The notes under the pieces are model-generated. The model searched no databases. It was given only the letters and a program-made list of their open reading frames with translations, and was not told where the DNA came from. Both the position numbers and the translations under genes were made by a program. Below are positions 1 to 7,971 of a stretch of 64,000 bases of DNA, piece after piece. How positions within the stretch are numbered: position 1 is the stretch's first letter; the number at the start of each line of letters is the position of its first letter. This stretch comes from Ruminococcus sp. Its GTDB lineage: Bacteria > Bacillota > Clostridia > Lachnospirales > Lachnospiraceae. The stretch covers positions 1-64,000 of the forward strand of contig JAMPIB010000004.1 in assembly GCA_023663085.1 (NCBI GenBank), given 5' to 3'.

Positions 1-70
1 ATGAGATGTCATAAAGAAAAACAGGAAAAGTGCCAACGATTACTTGACACAAACATGATTTTAGAAAGAA

Positions 71-99
71 TTGCAAGATAGGTTTTTATTAGGTATAAT
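71..99 (+). promoter_or_regulatory. sigma-A promoter of the SUF-like operon
   Basis: A -35 element TTGCAA (71-76) and a -10 element TATAAT (94-99) are separated by exactly 17 bases. It lies about 50 bases before the first gene, and no other gene stands between. The TTGACA at 44-49 has no -10 partner at a usable distance. Confidence 0.65.
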
Positions 100-149
100 A
101 TAATATCATAGCTAAGACGGACAGACCGGGAAAGGAGTATCCCAAGGAA

Positions 150-902
150 ATGTTAGAATTAAAAAATCTTTCTTTTGAAGTATCCGGGGAAAGCAATCAG
201 AAAGAAAACAACCAGAAAGAAATTGTCCGCGATATCAGTCTGACGGTTGGAGAACACCGTTTTATCGTTATCACCGGCCCGAACGGCAGCGGTAAATCGA
301 CGTTAGCCAGACTGATCGCGGGCATTGAGCGACCGACTTCCGGTCAGATATATTTTGAAGGGACAGACATTACGGATATAAGCATTACGGAACGGGCCAG
401 AATGGGAATTGCCTTTGCCTTTCAACAGCCGGTGCGTTTTAAGGGACTCGAAGTATTAGACCTTCTGCGGATCGCTTCAGGCAGACATTTATCCGCGTCT
501 GATGCCTGCGAATATCTTTCGGAAGTGGGACTCTGTGCCAGAGATTATATCAGGCGGGAAGTGAACGCCAGTCTTTCCGGGGGAGAGTTAAAGCGTATCG
601 AGATTGCTTCTGTACTGGCCAGAGATGCGAAATTATCCGTTTTTGACGAACCGGAAGCGGGTATCGATTTGTGGAGTTTCCAGAATCTGATCCAGGTATT
701 TGAAAGGATGCAGAAAAAGAATAAAAAAGGTTCCATCATCGTGATCTCCCATCAGGAGAGGATACTGAATATCGCCGACGAGATCATTGTCGTGGCGGAT
801 GGACGTATCGCAGACAGAGGGCCTAAAGAAGAGATCCTGCCGGGTCTTTTAGGAACGCCGTCGGCGGTGAAAGAGTGTAAAGGAAAGGATTATGAGCGAT
901 GA
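150..902 (+). CDS. SufC-like ABC ATPase of a minimal SUF system (SmsC-type)
   Basis: ATPase that would drive Fe-S cluster assembly on the SufB-like partner encoded next, in the cytoplasm. The 250 aa protein has a Walker A motif GPNGSGKST near residue 44, an ABC signature SLSGGELKR near 143, a Walker B ending in FDEPEAG and a late H-loop ISHQER. The SufC-type spelling of signature and Walker B separates it from ordinary importer ATPases. The start is supported by AAAGGAG about 12 bases upstream. Its stop overlaps the next start (ATGA), so the pair is translationally coupled. No sufS, sufU or sufD is adjacent, which fits the reduced two-gene system of anaerobes rather than full SUF. An unrelated ABC ATPase is unlikely given the neighbour. 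Confidence 0.8.
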   Translation: MLELKNLSFEVSGESNQKENNQKEIVRDISLTVGEHRFIVITGPNGSGKSTLARLIAGIERPTSGQIYFEGTDITDISITERARMGIAFAFQQPVRFKGLEVLDLLRIASGRHLSASDACEYLSEVGLCARDYIRREVNASLSGGELKRIEIASVLARDAKLSVFDEPEAGIDLWSFQNLIQVFERMQKKNKKGSIIVISHQERILNIADEIIVVADGRIADRGPKEEILPGLLGTPSAVKECKGKDYER

Positions 903-1819
903 TCGATACAATACAGAAACGTTTATTAGCGGAAGTGGCGGATTTGCACGAAGTACCGGAAGGCGCTTATAATATCCGGGCCAACGGCGAGATGGCGGCC
1001 AGAAATACGACGGCCAATATTGATATCGTATCCAAGCAGGACGTAAGCGGCATGGATATCCATATCAGACCGGGTACCAAAAATGAGAGTGTGCATATTC
1101 CGGTCGTACTTAGCCAGAGCGGATTCAAGGAAACAGTCTATAATGATTTTTACGTCGGAGCAGACGCTGATGTGGTCATTGTGGCAGGATGCGGGATTGA
1201 TAACTGCGGCGGACAGGATTCACAGCATGATGGCATTCATCGTTTTTATCTGGAAAAAGGCGCTAAGGTAAAATATGTGGAGAAGCATTACGGTTCGGGC
1301 GAAGGAAAAGGGAAAAGGATTCTGAATCCGGGCACGGAAGTGCATATGAAAGAAGACAGTTTCATGGAAATGGAAATGGTGCAGATCAAAGGCGTGGACT
1401 CCACAGTACGCACGACTACGGCCAGGCTGGCGGCCGGAGCGAAACTGATCGTCAGGGAGCGGCTGATGACGCATGGCGATCAGCAGGCCATCAGCAATTA
1501 TCAGGTGGAATTAAACGGAGAAGGTGCCGGAGCGGATATCGTTTCCCGTTCGGTAGCCAGAGATACTTCTTATCAGAAATTTGATTCGCGCCTTGTCGGC
1601 AATGTGCCGTGCAGCGGGCATACGGAATGTGACGCCATTATTATGGATAAAGCAAGGATACTGGCGGTTCCGAGTTTGGAGGCCAACGATCTGGATGCGG
1701 CGCTCATCCATGAAGCAGCCATTGGTAAGATAGCCGGAGAGCAGATCGTTAAGCTGATGACGCTTGGATTGACGGAAGAGGAGGCGGAAGAACAGATCAT
1801 AAATGGATTCTTGAAGTGA
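899..1819 (+). CDS. SufB/SufD-family scaffold of a minimal SUF system (SmsB-type)
   Basis: Scaffold partner of the upstream ATPase in Fe-S cluster assembly. It has 306 aa, much shorter than SufB (about 470) or SufD (about 430), and seems to keep mainly the beta-helical core and C-terminal helices. The family C-terminal signature is visible: [10 protein letters not shown] near residue 239, then IHEAAIGKI near 271 and the [11 protein letters not shown] end. Candidate ligand residues include the cysteines in [10 protein letters not shown] (about 98-107) and CSGHTEC. The start overlaps the upstream stop by 4 bases. Length, pairing and lack of other suf genes suggest the SUF-like minimal system (SMS) named in recent Fe-S literature. 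That assignment is inference; membership of the SufBD family is clear. Confidence 0.8.
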   Translation: MIDTIQKRLLAEVADLHEVPEGAYNIRANGEMAARNTTANIDIVSKQDVSGMDIHIRPGTKNESVHIPVVLSQSGFKETVYNDFYVGADADVVIVAGCGIDNCGGQDSQHDGIHRFYLEKGAKVKYVEKHYGSGEGKGKRILNPGTEVHMKEDSFMEMEMVQIKGVDSTVRTTTARLAAGAKLIVRERLMTHGDQQAISNYQVELNGEGAGADIVSRSVARDTSYQKFDSRLVGNVPCSGHTECDAIIMDKARILAVPSLEANDLDAALIHEAAIGKIAGEQIVKLMTLGLTEEEAEEQIINGFLK

Positions 1820-1866
1820 TATTATTTTGGGGGATAGTATTTTATAGAGAAAGAGAGGATATGTTT

Positions 1867-3405
1867 ATGAACACGAATGTAGTAGAAGAGTATATGAATA
1901 AGGTATTTGCCATTGTGATTCTGACGATCACCGGTGCCTGCCTGTGTGCGGGCGTGACCGTATCAGGACTGAAACTGTTTGGCTTTTATCCGGCGTTATC
2001 CTGGCTGGTGATCGGAATCTTTGTAGCGACCTGTGTTTTATATTTTGTGACCGGGCTGTGGTTTATCACGCATGCGTATGAGACGGAAGACGGTGCGAAG
2101 CGGATCAGACCGGATATGCTGACCAAAGGAAAAATCTTTATTTTTGTTGTTCTGGGTATCCAGTATAATTTTCTGCTCTATATGCTGCCGAGCCGGGAAT
2201 TTTGGGCTTATACGTTCTTTTTCATTATTCTGGTGGCCTTTTTTCTGGATTTTAAACTGACGGCCTCGGTATCGGCGCTCATCATGGTTTCCGTTGTCAT
2301 AGGGAGCATAGCAAGGGCGAAGACGATCCTGCCTCTGTTTGATGACAATGTCATACCGGAGATCACGCTGCGTATCATCTGTCTGGTGCTTTCTGTTGCG
2401 GCGGTCTTACTGCTGAATTTTATGGTCGGGAATTATCTGATCAATGTGAAAAAAGAGCAGATGGAAGAAAACAACAACAGGGTGGAGCGTGTGCTGTCCA
2501 AAGTCACTTCTTTAGCGGAGGACTTAAACCAGACAAGTATTGCCCTGACGGAAATCTCACAGAATGAGAGCGCTTCGACGGAAGAACTTTCGGCAACGAC
2601 AGAGTCTTTATTAGACGCCAGCAACAGTGTGATGGCACAGGCGCAGAGCAGCAGGGATAATATGGATGCGCTGGCAGAGTGCGCGGTAGAACTGGACAGA
2701 AATATTACGGAAGTAGAAGAAGTATCCAAGGGACTTTTGGAGAAGTCGGCGCAGAATGAAGTGCTTTTAAAAGACTTACAGCAAAAGAACAAGGAAGTAT
2801 CCGATTCAGCCTTGAGTACGCAGAAGATGTCGGAGTCGCTGCTTTCCTGTGTGGATGAAATTGGTATTGCCTTAAAGGTAATAAACGATATTTCGTCTTC
2901 TACGAGCCTGCTGGCTTTAAACGCATCTATCGAGGCGGCCAGAGCCGGAGAAGCGGGCAAGGGATTTGCAGTCGTGGCGGAATCGGTCGGCGGACTGGCG
3001 GCCAATACCAAAGATTCGTTGAGCGATATCCAGGCGGTCATCGTGAAATTGCAGGATAATGTAAGAGAGATGTCGGCCTCCGTGGAAATGAGCACCTCCA
3101 GTCTGGAGAGACAGAGTGAGACCTTTGAGCAGACATTTGCCAGCATTCAGGATATGATCCGCGTGATCAGGGAGTCGTTAGAGGCCATTACGGCGATGAA
3201 CGAAGTGCATGTACGGCAGAGCGAACTGATCAAAACGACGGTTTCCATCAATGAAGAGATCGCAGGCGCCATTCAGTCGGAAAATGAGCAGTTCGTCAAC
3301 ATATCGGATATGATAAGCGATAACAGCGCCAATATCTTAAAGATGACAACGCAGGCGGAGACTCTGGAGCGCATGATAGGCGATCTGAAAGCGCTGTTAG
3401 CTTAA
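1867..3405 (+). CDS. Methyl-accepting chemotaxis protein with a six-helix membrane sensor
   Basis: Chemoreceptor that would signal to the CheA/CheW kinase encoded in this window. The N-terminal 190 residues hold about six hydrophobic segments (near 14-33, 39-62, 88-105, 112-128, 130-148, 164-186) and no sizeable extracytoplasmic ligand domain, so sensing is probably in or near the membrane. The C-terminal half is a coiled-coil signalling domain with the conserved hairpin tip [20 protein letters not shown] near residue 340-360. I place the start at ATG 1867 because GAGAGG (1853-1858) is 8 bases upstream; ATGs at 1816 and 1861 are poorly placed. It lies 47 bases after the SUF pair and may be co-transcribed with it. 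The ligand is unknown. Confidence 0.85.
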   Translation: MNTNVVEEYMNKVFAIVILTITGACLCAGVTVSGLKLFGFYPALSWLVIGIFVATCVLYFVTGLWFITHAYETEDGAKRIRPDMLTKGKIFIFVVLGIQYNFLLYMLPSREFWAYTFFFIILVAFFLDFKLTASVSALIMVSVVIGSIARAKTILPLFDDNVIPEITLRIICLVLSVAAVLLLNFMVGNYLINVKKEQMEENNNRVERVLSKVTSLAEDLNQTSIALTEISQNESASTEELSATTESLLDASNSVMAQAQSSRDNMDALAECAVELDRNITEVEEVSKGLLEKSAQNEVLLKDLQQKNKEVSDSALSTQKMSESLLSCVDEIGIALKVINDISSSTSLLALNASIEAARAGEAGKGFAVVAESVGGLAANTKDSLSDIQAVIVKLQDNVREMSASVEMSTSSLERQSETFEQTFASIQDMIRVIRESLEAITAMNEVHVRQSELIKTTVSINEEIAGAIQSENEQFVNISDMISDNSANILKMTTQAETLERMIGDLKALLA

Positions 3406-3440
3406 AGACAGTCCGCCTGGGCGGAGGTTTGCATACAGGC

Positions 3441-3476
3441 ATATAAAATAAGGATGGCCGTTATTCACGGCCATCC
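3441..3476 (-). terminator. Terminator of the PurF-like gene, overlapping its stop codon
   Basis: On the minus strand a perfect 10-bp stem (GGATGGCCGT / ACGGCCATCC, 3452-3461 and 3467-3476) closes a 5-base loop and is followed by a T-rich run (TTATTTTATAT). The TAA stop of the gene sits across the loop, so the final codons form the upstream arm. Confidence 0.8.
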
Positions 3477-4867
3477 CAGCAATATGTACAAAGTTTGGAT
3501 TTATCAATACCCACCGAGGAGATCATATCGTCCAGACGGTGATAACGCAGAGAAGTGAAGTTGAGCTTCTCTCTTATTTTTTCCAGCATATCATGATATT
3601 CTGTTGATTCCGGATCGGCGTAAGCGCTTAAGTTCGGATATTTATTATCCGCCTCCATCTCGCCTATGACCTGTCTGGTGATCAGTTCCATCTCGGAAGT
3701 GGAACGTGAGAAATTCAAGTATTTACAGCCGAATAACAACGGCGGGCAGGCCGGACGGATATGAACTTCCCGTGCGCCGCTCTGGTATAAAAATTCCGTT
3801 GTTTCCCGCAGCTGTGTCCCGCGCACGATAGAGTCGTCGATGAGCAGCAGGCTTCTGTCTTTGATCAAATCATGTACAGGCAGCAGTTTCATCTTGGCGA
3901 TCAGGTTCCGTTTGCTCTGTATCGTAGGCATGAAAGAACGCGGCCACGTAGGTGTATATTTGATGAACGGTCTGGAAAAAGGAATGCCGGACTCATTGGC
4001 ATAGCCGATAGCATGAGCCGTCCCGGAATCCGGTACGCCGGCCACGGTATCCGGTCGGACGTCGTCGCGTCTGGCGAGCATGGCGCCGCAGTTATAGCGC
4101 ATTTTTTCCACATTCACGCCTTCATAGGAAGAAGACGGATAACCGTAATAGATCCAGAGGAAAGTGCAGATCTTCATATCTTTGCCGGGGGCGACGAGGG
4201 TACGCGCGCCTTCCGGTGTGATGACGGCGATCTCGCCGGGGCCGAGTTCCCGTTCGTCCTGATATCCCAGATTCAGATAAGCAAAACTCTCGAAAGAAAT
4301 GCAGCAGGCGGAGTCTTTTTTACCGACCGTCACCGGGGTACGTCCCAGACGGTCTCTGGCCGCATAGATACCCTTCGGCGTCAATAACAGCATCGTCATC
4401 GAACCTCTGATGAGTTCCTGCGCATACCGGATGCCTTCAATGAGATTATCTTTTTGATTGATGATAGCAGATACCAGTTCCGTGGCATTGATCTCACCGC
4501 CGCTCATTTCCTGAAAATGAGCGTGTCCGCTCTGAAAAAGCTGTTGTTCGATCTCTTCCTTGTTATTGATCTTGCCGACAGTGGTGATCGCATAAGTACC
4601 GTGATGCGAACGGATGATAAGCGGCTGCGGCTCATAATCAGAGATAGAACCGATACCGAAACTGCCGTGCATTTTGTTTACATCTTTGTCAAACTTGGTT
4701 CTGAAAGGGGCGTTTTCAATATTATGGATCGCCCGGTCAAAGCCGCTTTCCGCACTGTAACAGGCTATGCCTGCCCGCCGCGTTCCCAGATGGGAATGAT
4801 AATCAGTCCCGAAAAATAGATCAAAGACGCAGTCTGTTTTTGACGCAACTCCAAAAAATCCACCCAT
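3461..4867 (-). CDS. PurF-like phosphoribosyltransferase lacking the glutaminase cysteine
   Basis: Resembles amidophosphoribosyltransferase, which makes phosphoribosylamine from PRPP and glutamine. The 468 aa protein starts MGGFFG where true PurF has MCGI, so the N-terminal nucleophile cysteine is Gly2. The oxyanion-hole Asn-Gly segment reads TTVGKINN (about 95-102). The phosphoribosyltransferase half looks intact: PRPP loop LLIDDSIVRGTQ at 341-352 and a PDSG motif at 279-282. Cys234, Cys381, Cys460 and Cys463 sit where Bacillus PurF carries its Fe-S ligands. The gene is a single transcription unit with no purine genes nearby. It may use free ammonia, act as a regulator, or have another acceptor. 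A ribosome site AGGAGA lies about 11 bases upstream. Family membership is firm; function is not. Confidence 0.75.
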   Translation of the reverse strand: MGGFFGVASKTDCVFDLFFGTDYHSHLGTRRAGIACYSAESGFDRAIHNIENAPFRTKFDKDVNKMHGSFGIGSISDYEPQPLIIRSHHGTYAITTVGKINNKEEIEQQLFQSGHAHFQEMSGGEINATELVSAIINQKDNLIEGIRYAQELIRGSMTMLLLTPKGIYAARDRLGRTPVTVGKKDSACCISFESFAYLNLGYQDERELGPGEIAVITPEGARTLVAPGKDMKICTFLWIYYGYPSSSYEGVNVEKMRYNCGAMLARRDDVRPDTVAGVPDSGTAHAIGYANESGIPFSRPFIKYTPTWPRSFMPTIQSKRNLIAKMKLLPVHDLIKDRSLLLIDDSIVRGTQLRETTEFLYQSGAREVHIRPACPPLLFGCKYLNFSRSTSEMELITRQVIGEMEADNKYPNLSAYADPESTEYHDMLEKIREKLNFTSLRYHRLDDMISSVGIDKSKLCTYCWDGRE

Positions 4868-4907
4868 ATAAATATAAATCTCCTATTCTGTAAAATATAT
4901 CCCAATA

Positions 4908-4936
4908 TTAATAGTATATAAAAATAAGCCGCGCAA
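4908..4936 (-). promoter_or_regulatory. Possible promoter of the PurF-like gene
   Basis: On the minus strand TTGCGC (4931-4936) and TATTAA (4908-4913) are 17 bases apart, 40 bases before the start codon. Both hexamers are imperfect. The remainder of the 415-base gap up to 5282 holds the divergent promoter and riboswitch described next; 4937-5035 shows nothing clear. Confidence 0.4.
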
Positions 4937-5035
4937 AACAATGCGGTCAGCGTAAAAAAATAGATGAAATTTTCATGGCAAAACGGGTAAAAACACAGAA
5001 AAACATAGAAAATCCATGAAATGATGCAAAAGGAA

Positions 5036-5064
5036 TTGACGGACGCGCGCCGGGACGGTATAAT
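5036..5064 (+). promoter_or_regulatory. sigma-A promoter of the Mn-riboswitch operon
   Basis: TTGACG (5036-5041) and a perfect TATAAT (5059-5064) with a 17-base spacer. The predicted transcript starts near 5071, just before the riboswitch aptamer. Confidence 0.85.
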
Positions 5065-5074
5065 ATATTGAAAA

Positions 5075-5160
5075 GTGAGGGAGTAGTCGGCGCCTTGGCG
5101 CGGTATACCAACATACTGGCGGATCAATGCCTGGTGTATCTTAATTGATGAGACTCATGT
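5075..5160 (+). promoter_or_regulatory. yybP-ykoY manganese riboswitch
   Basis: The transcript opens with GUGAGGGAGUAG (5075-5086) and closes with GAUGAGACUCAU (about 5147-5158). These match the two conserved blocks of the yybP-ykoY aptamer (GGGGAGUAG and an AAGAC/GAGAC block), which form the Mn-binding loop contact. GUGAG pairs with CUCAU as the closing P1 helix. The downstream gene is a GDT1/UPF0016 family Mn exporter, one of the known targets of this riboswitch class. Recognition is by motif and context; no covariance search was run. Confidence 0.82.
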
Positions 5161-5192
5161 GAAACAGAGGACTGTTTTGCATGTGTTTTTTT
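5156..5192 (+). terminator. Riboswitch-controlled intrinsic terminator
   Basis: A 12-bp stem (5156-5167 pairing with 5172-5183, with two G-U pairs) closes an AGGA loop and is followed by seven T residues (5186-5192). The 5-prime arm begins inside the aptamer closing helix (CUCAU), so aptamer folding and terminator folding exclude each other. This predicts an ON switch: Mn stabilises P1 and allows read-through. Confidence 0.8.
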
Positions 5193-5282
5193 ATGCGCAG
5201 GGAAGAAAACTTCCCTATTCAATATATATAAATATATATAAGAAATTCCGCCAAAGAGCGGAAGAATACGGAGGAAAAAGTC

Positions 5283-5978
5283 ATGATGATTTTCTTAACG
5301 GTGCTGTTCACGATTTTTATTGCCGAGATGGGCGATAAGACACAGCTTCTTCTGGTGGCTATGGCGGGGAAATATAAGATATCCCATATCCTCACGGGAA
5401 CATGGCTGGCGACAGTGCTTCTAAACGTACTGGCCATCGGCGTGGGCGCGGCGCTCGGTAATTATCTGGATATGCGGATCATCAAGACGGTCGCGGGCAT
5501 CGCCTTTTTCTGGTTCGCCTACTCAATTGTCAAAGGCGATGGAGACGAAGAAGAGCAGGAAAAAGAGATGAAGCATACGTTCGGCCCGGTATTTGCCATC
5601 TTTGGTTCTTTTTTCATCGGAGAACTCGGAGACAAGACCCAGTTGTCAGCGATCACGCTGGCGGCTAATTATACGCAGCATCAATTCAGTAACGCCCTTT
5701 ATGTATTTCTGGGGTGCACGCTGGGGCTGATCCTGGCAGATCTGATCGGACTGATCGTCGGCGTTATGTTAAAGAGTAAGATGCCGACAGGAATCTTAAA
5801 TATACTTTCCTTTGCCATTTTTGCCGTTTTTGGGGTTGCCAGTATCGAAGAGGCAATGGTATTATGTTTTGGAGAGGGAACAAAAGCCGTGATCGGCTTT
5901 ATTGGAATAACAGGTGTTTTTGTATTATGCAGTCTGATCGCCTGGATAAAAAGAAGAAAGGCACAGGTACTTAAATGA
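5283..5978 (+). CDS. GDT1/UPF0016 (TMEM165) family manganese exporter
   Basis: Integral membrane protein expected to export Mn2+ from the cytoplasm. The 231 aa sequence has about six hydrophobic segments in two homologous halves, each with the family motif E-x-G-D-K-T: AEMGDKTQLL near residue 15 and GELGDKTQLS near 117. The acidic residues in these motifs bind the cation in characterised members. A charged segment (GDEEEQEKEMK, about 82-93) separates the halves. It follows the Mn riboswitch directly, which independently supports Mn as substrate. GGAGG lies about 9 bases before the start. Its stop overlaps the next start by 4 bases, so the next gene is coupled to it. Confidence 0.88.
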   Translation: MMIFLTVLFTIFIAEMGDKTQLLLVAMAGKYKISHILTGTWLATVLLNVLAIGVGAALGNYLDMRIIKTVAGIAFFWFAYSIVKGDGDEEEQEKEMKHTFGPVFAIFGSFFIGELGDKTQLSAITLAANYTQHQFSNALYVFLGCTLGLILADLIGLIVGVMLKSKMPTGILNILSFAIFAVFGVASIEEAMVLCFGEGTKAVIGFIGITGVFVLCSLIAWIKRRKAQVLK

Positions 5979-6958
5979 TCTTTAAATGTAAAAACTGCGG
6001 CGGCAATACGGTCTATGAGCCGGGGAGAAAGAAAATGTACTGTCCGCATTGCGAAAGCATAGACAGTGAGGATAAATTAGAGGGCAGTTCCGTGACACAG
6101 TGCGAAAACTGCGGCGCGCCGGTCAATATCAGTCAGTATACTTCTTCCGGCAGATGCGAACATTGCGGTTCCTACATAGTCTTTGACGAAAGAGTGGAGG
6201 GAGAATACGAACCGCAGCTTATCCTGCCTTTTGCCGTGAATAAAGATATGGCGGCACAGCTGCTGCATCAGGAATTTAAGAAAAAGACTTTTCTGCCCTC
6301 CGGTTTTTTATCCGAGAAGAGTCTGGAAAAAATGGAAGGGATCTACGTGCCGTTTTGGCTGTATGATTATCAGGTACGTTACGATTTCGTCGGACAGGGC
6401 ACCAAAGTGCGAAGCTGGGTCAGCGGCGATACGGAATATGTGGAGACTTCCTATTATGACGTGATCAGAAAAATGGAGGCGGATTTTGACAGGGTTCCGG
6501 TAGACGCCTCCATAGCTATGAATGATGGCGAAATGGACTTGATGGAGCCGTATGCTTACAAAGAACTGATCGGCTTTGATCCCAAGTATATGTCCGGCTT
6601 TTTTGGCGAGGTCTATAATCAGGGGGCGCAGGAACTGGAAGAGCGGGCGAAGATCAAGGTGCGGGAATCTTCCGAGAACCTGATGCAGCAATCCTTAAAC
6701 GGCTATAGTTCGATGAAGCCTGTGAGCAGGAATCTGAATATGGACAGGAACGGTCTTACCTATGCGCTGATGCCGGTGTGGACTTATCTGTACCAGTACA
6801 GGGGAGAAACATGGCGTTTCCATGTCAACGGCCAGACGGGCAAGGTAGTCGGTAAAACACCGGTCTCACGGGCGAAACTCCTGTCTTACGGCCTTTCCGT
6901 ATTTGCGAGCGTGAGCGCCTTGTTTTATCTGGCGATATTGATCCTGGAGGTATTTTAG
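5975..6958 (+). CDS. Zinc-ribbon protein with a C-terminal membrane anchor
   Basis: Function unknown. The 327 aa protein begins with two zinc-ribbon-like modules: CKNCGG...CPHC (about residues 4-26) and CENCGAP...CEHC (about 43-65). A long mixed domain follows with many aromatic residues (PFWLYDYQVRYDF near 129), then one hydrophobic segment at the C-terminus (about 305-325), so most of the protein should be cytoplasmic and tethered. Databases usually label such proteins TFIIB-type zinc ribbon, but nothing here shows a role in transcription. It is translationally coupled to the Mn exporter upstream and abuts the TPM gene downstream, so it should follow the riboswitch. A role in metal homeostasis or membrane quality control is inference. 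Confidence 0.7.
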   Translation: MIFKCKNCGGNTVYEPGRKKMYCPHCESIDSEDKLEGSSVTQCENCGAPVNISQYTSSGRCEHCGSYIVFDERVEGEYEPQLILPFAVNKDMAAQLLHQEFKKKTFLPSGFLSEKSLEKMEGIYVPFWLYDYQVRYDFVGQGTKVRSWVSGDTEYVETSYYDVIRKMEADFDRVPVDASIAMNDGEMDLMEPYAYKELIGFDPKYMSGFFGEVYNQGAQELEERAKIKVRESSENLMQQSLNGYSSMKPVSRNLNMDRNGLTYALMPVWTYLYQYRGETWRFHVNGQTGKVVGKTPVSRAKLLSYGLSVFASVSALFYLAILILEVF

Positions 6959-7840
6959 ATGAGAGAATATTTGAAGGCTTTTCGCTGGGTCTATGCGGCG
7001 GTCGCGGTGATGCTGCTCCTACTGCTGTCCATAAACGGCGTGCACGCCGTTACGGCGAAAATGCGATACTACGACAGAACCAACACGGAATGTACCACCA
7101 CACAGCGTGTCTTTGACTATGCAGATGTGTTGAGCGATAAAGAGGAACAGAAACTGGCTTCGCTGATTGACAAAAGGCAGAAACAGACCGGATGCGATAT
7201 CGTCCTCATCACCATGAACGAATCCCTGAAAGAATATGCCAGAGAAATAGAGCCGGGCGTATCTTATGATGAGTTTGTGCGGGTCTTTGCCGAGCAGTTT
7301 TATGAGGAAAATAACTTTGGTTATGATAAGGCCAATGGTGATGGTGTGCTTCTGGTAGATAACTGGTACAGAGAGGATGACGGCAGGATCTATACGTGGT
7401 TTTGTACGACGGGTATCGTCAAGGATACGTATTCCAATGTCGATATCGACCATATTTTAGACCGGGTATACCAGTATGTGGAGACCAATCCCTATAAGGC
7501 TTATAAGAGATATGTCAATGATTTCTATGACGATATGTTGGGGACAAGAGTATTTCATGCGGATGTGCCGAGGGTTTTGTATTTTCTGCCCGGTATCATA
7601 GCGACTGTTATTTTTATAGCTGTCAACTGGCAGTCCCGTAAAGGGGAAAAGACCACGACAGCGGTAACATATCTGAACGGCGGCCGCGAAGAGTTTACGA
7701 ACAGACAGGATATCTTTATCAGAAAGAGCGTTGTCAAACACCATATTGAGAGAAGCAGCGGCGGAGGCGGCCATGGAGGCGGTCACAGCGGAGGCGGAGG
7801 CGGCGGCGGAAGCCACGGCGGAGGCGGCCACAGCAGATAG
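6959..7840 (+). CDS. TPM-domain membrane protein with Gly/His-rich tail
   Basis: The 293 aa protein has an N-terminal membrane segment (about residues 10-30), a TPM (DUF477) domain from FDYADVLSDKEEQKL (about 49-63) to about 195, a second hydrophobic segment near 203-222, and a tail of about 30 residues that is almost only Gly, His and Ser, with six His. TPM domains occur in thylakoid and bacterial envelope proteins and bind divalent cations in some cases; function is often unclear. The Gly-rich tail is common in this family, but the His content suggests metal binding. The start follows the previous stop directly, with GGAGG inside the upstream gene. It is the third and last gene of the Mn-riboswitch operon. 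Confidence 0.8.
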   Translation: MREYLKAFRWVYAAVAVMLLLLLSINGVHAVTAKMRYYDRTNTECTTTQRVFDYADVLSDKEEQKLASLIDKRQKQTGCDIVLITMNESLKEYAREIEPGVSYDEFVRVFAEQFYEENNFGYDKANGDGVLLVDNWYREDDGRIYTWFCTTGIVKDTYSNVDIDHILDRVYQYVETNPYKAYKRYVNDFYDDMLGTRVFHADVPRVLYFLPGIIATVIFIAVNWQSRKGEKTTTAVTYLNGGREEFTNRQDIFIRKSVVKHHIERSSGGGGHGGGHSGGGGGGGSHGGGGHSR

Positions 7841-7871
7841 CAGGGGATATCCGGCATCCGGGCCTGCACAG

Positions 7872-7904
7872 AAAAAAAGCATCCCATATGACGGGGTGCT
7901 TTTC
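7872..7904. terminator. Bidirectional terminator between the TPM gene and rpsT
   Basis: An 8-bp stem AGCATCCC / GGGGTGCT (7878-7885, 7893-7900) is flanked by seven A on the left and four T on the right, so it can end transcription from both converging operons. Confidence 0.75.
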
Positions 7905-7913
7905 ATGTTCTTT

Positions 7914-7971
7914 AAGTCTGGTTTGTTTTCAAGCCTGGTTTGTTTTCTAAGCCTGGCTTGTTTTCTAAGCC
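7914..7971. repeat. Three tandem 17-18 bp repeats at the 3-prime end of rpsT
   Basis: Copies at 7914-7930, 7931-7948 and 7949-7966 share the plus-strand unit AAGCCTGGTTTGTTTTCT with one or two changes, plus a 5-base partial copy. The rpsT stop codon lies at the boundary of the last copy, so the array is the 3-prime UTR of rpsT, before the terminator. Confidence 0.8.

Noticed and set aside
44..49. TTGACA as -35 element
   Set aside because: No acceptable -10 at 16-18 bases; the TTGCAA/TATAAT pair further on is better placed.
1..81. Open frame of 26 codons at the window start
   Set aside because: Too short, no ribosome site visible, overlaps promoter-like sequence; may be the tail of intergenic DNA.
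2433..3146. Long minus-strand frame in the chemoreceptor gene
   Set aside because: Ser/Leu-rich antisense shadow of a clear MCP signalling domain.
3872..4387. 171-codon plus-strand frame in the PurF-like gene
   Set aside because: Antisense shadow; Arg/His-rich with no family features.
7914..7971. CRISPR-like array
   Set aside because: Repeats are contiguous without spacers; same for 19880-19924 and 44340-44387.
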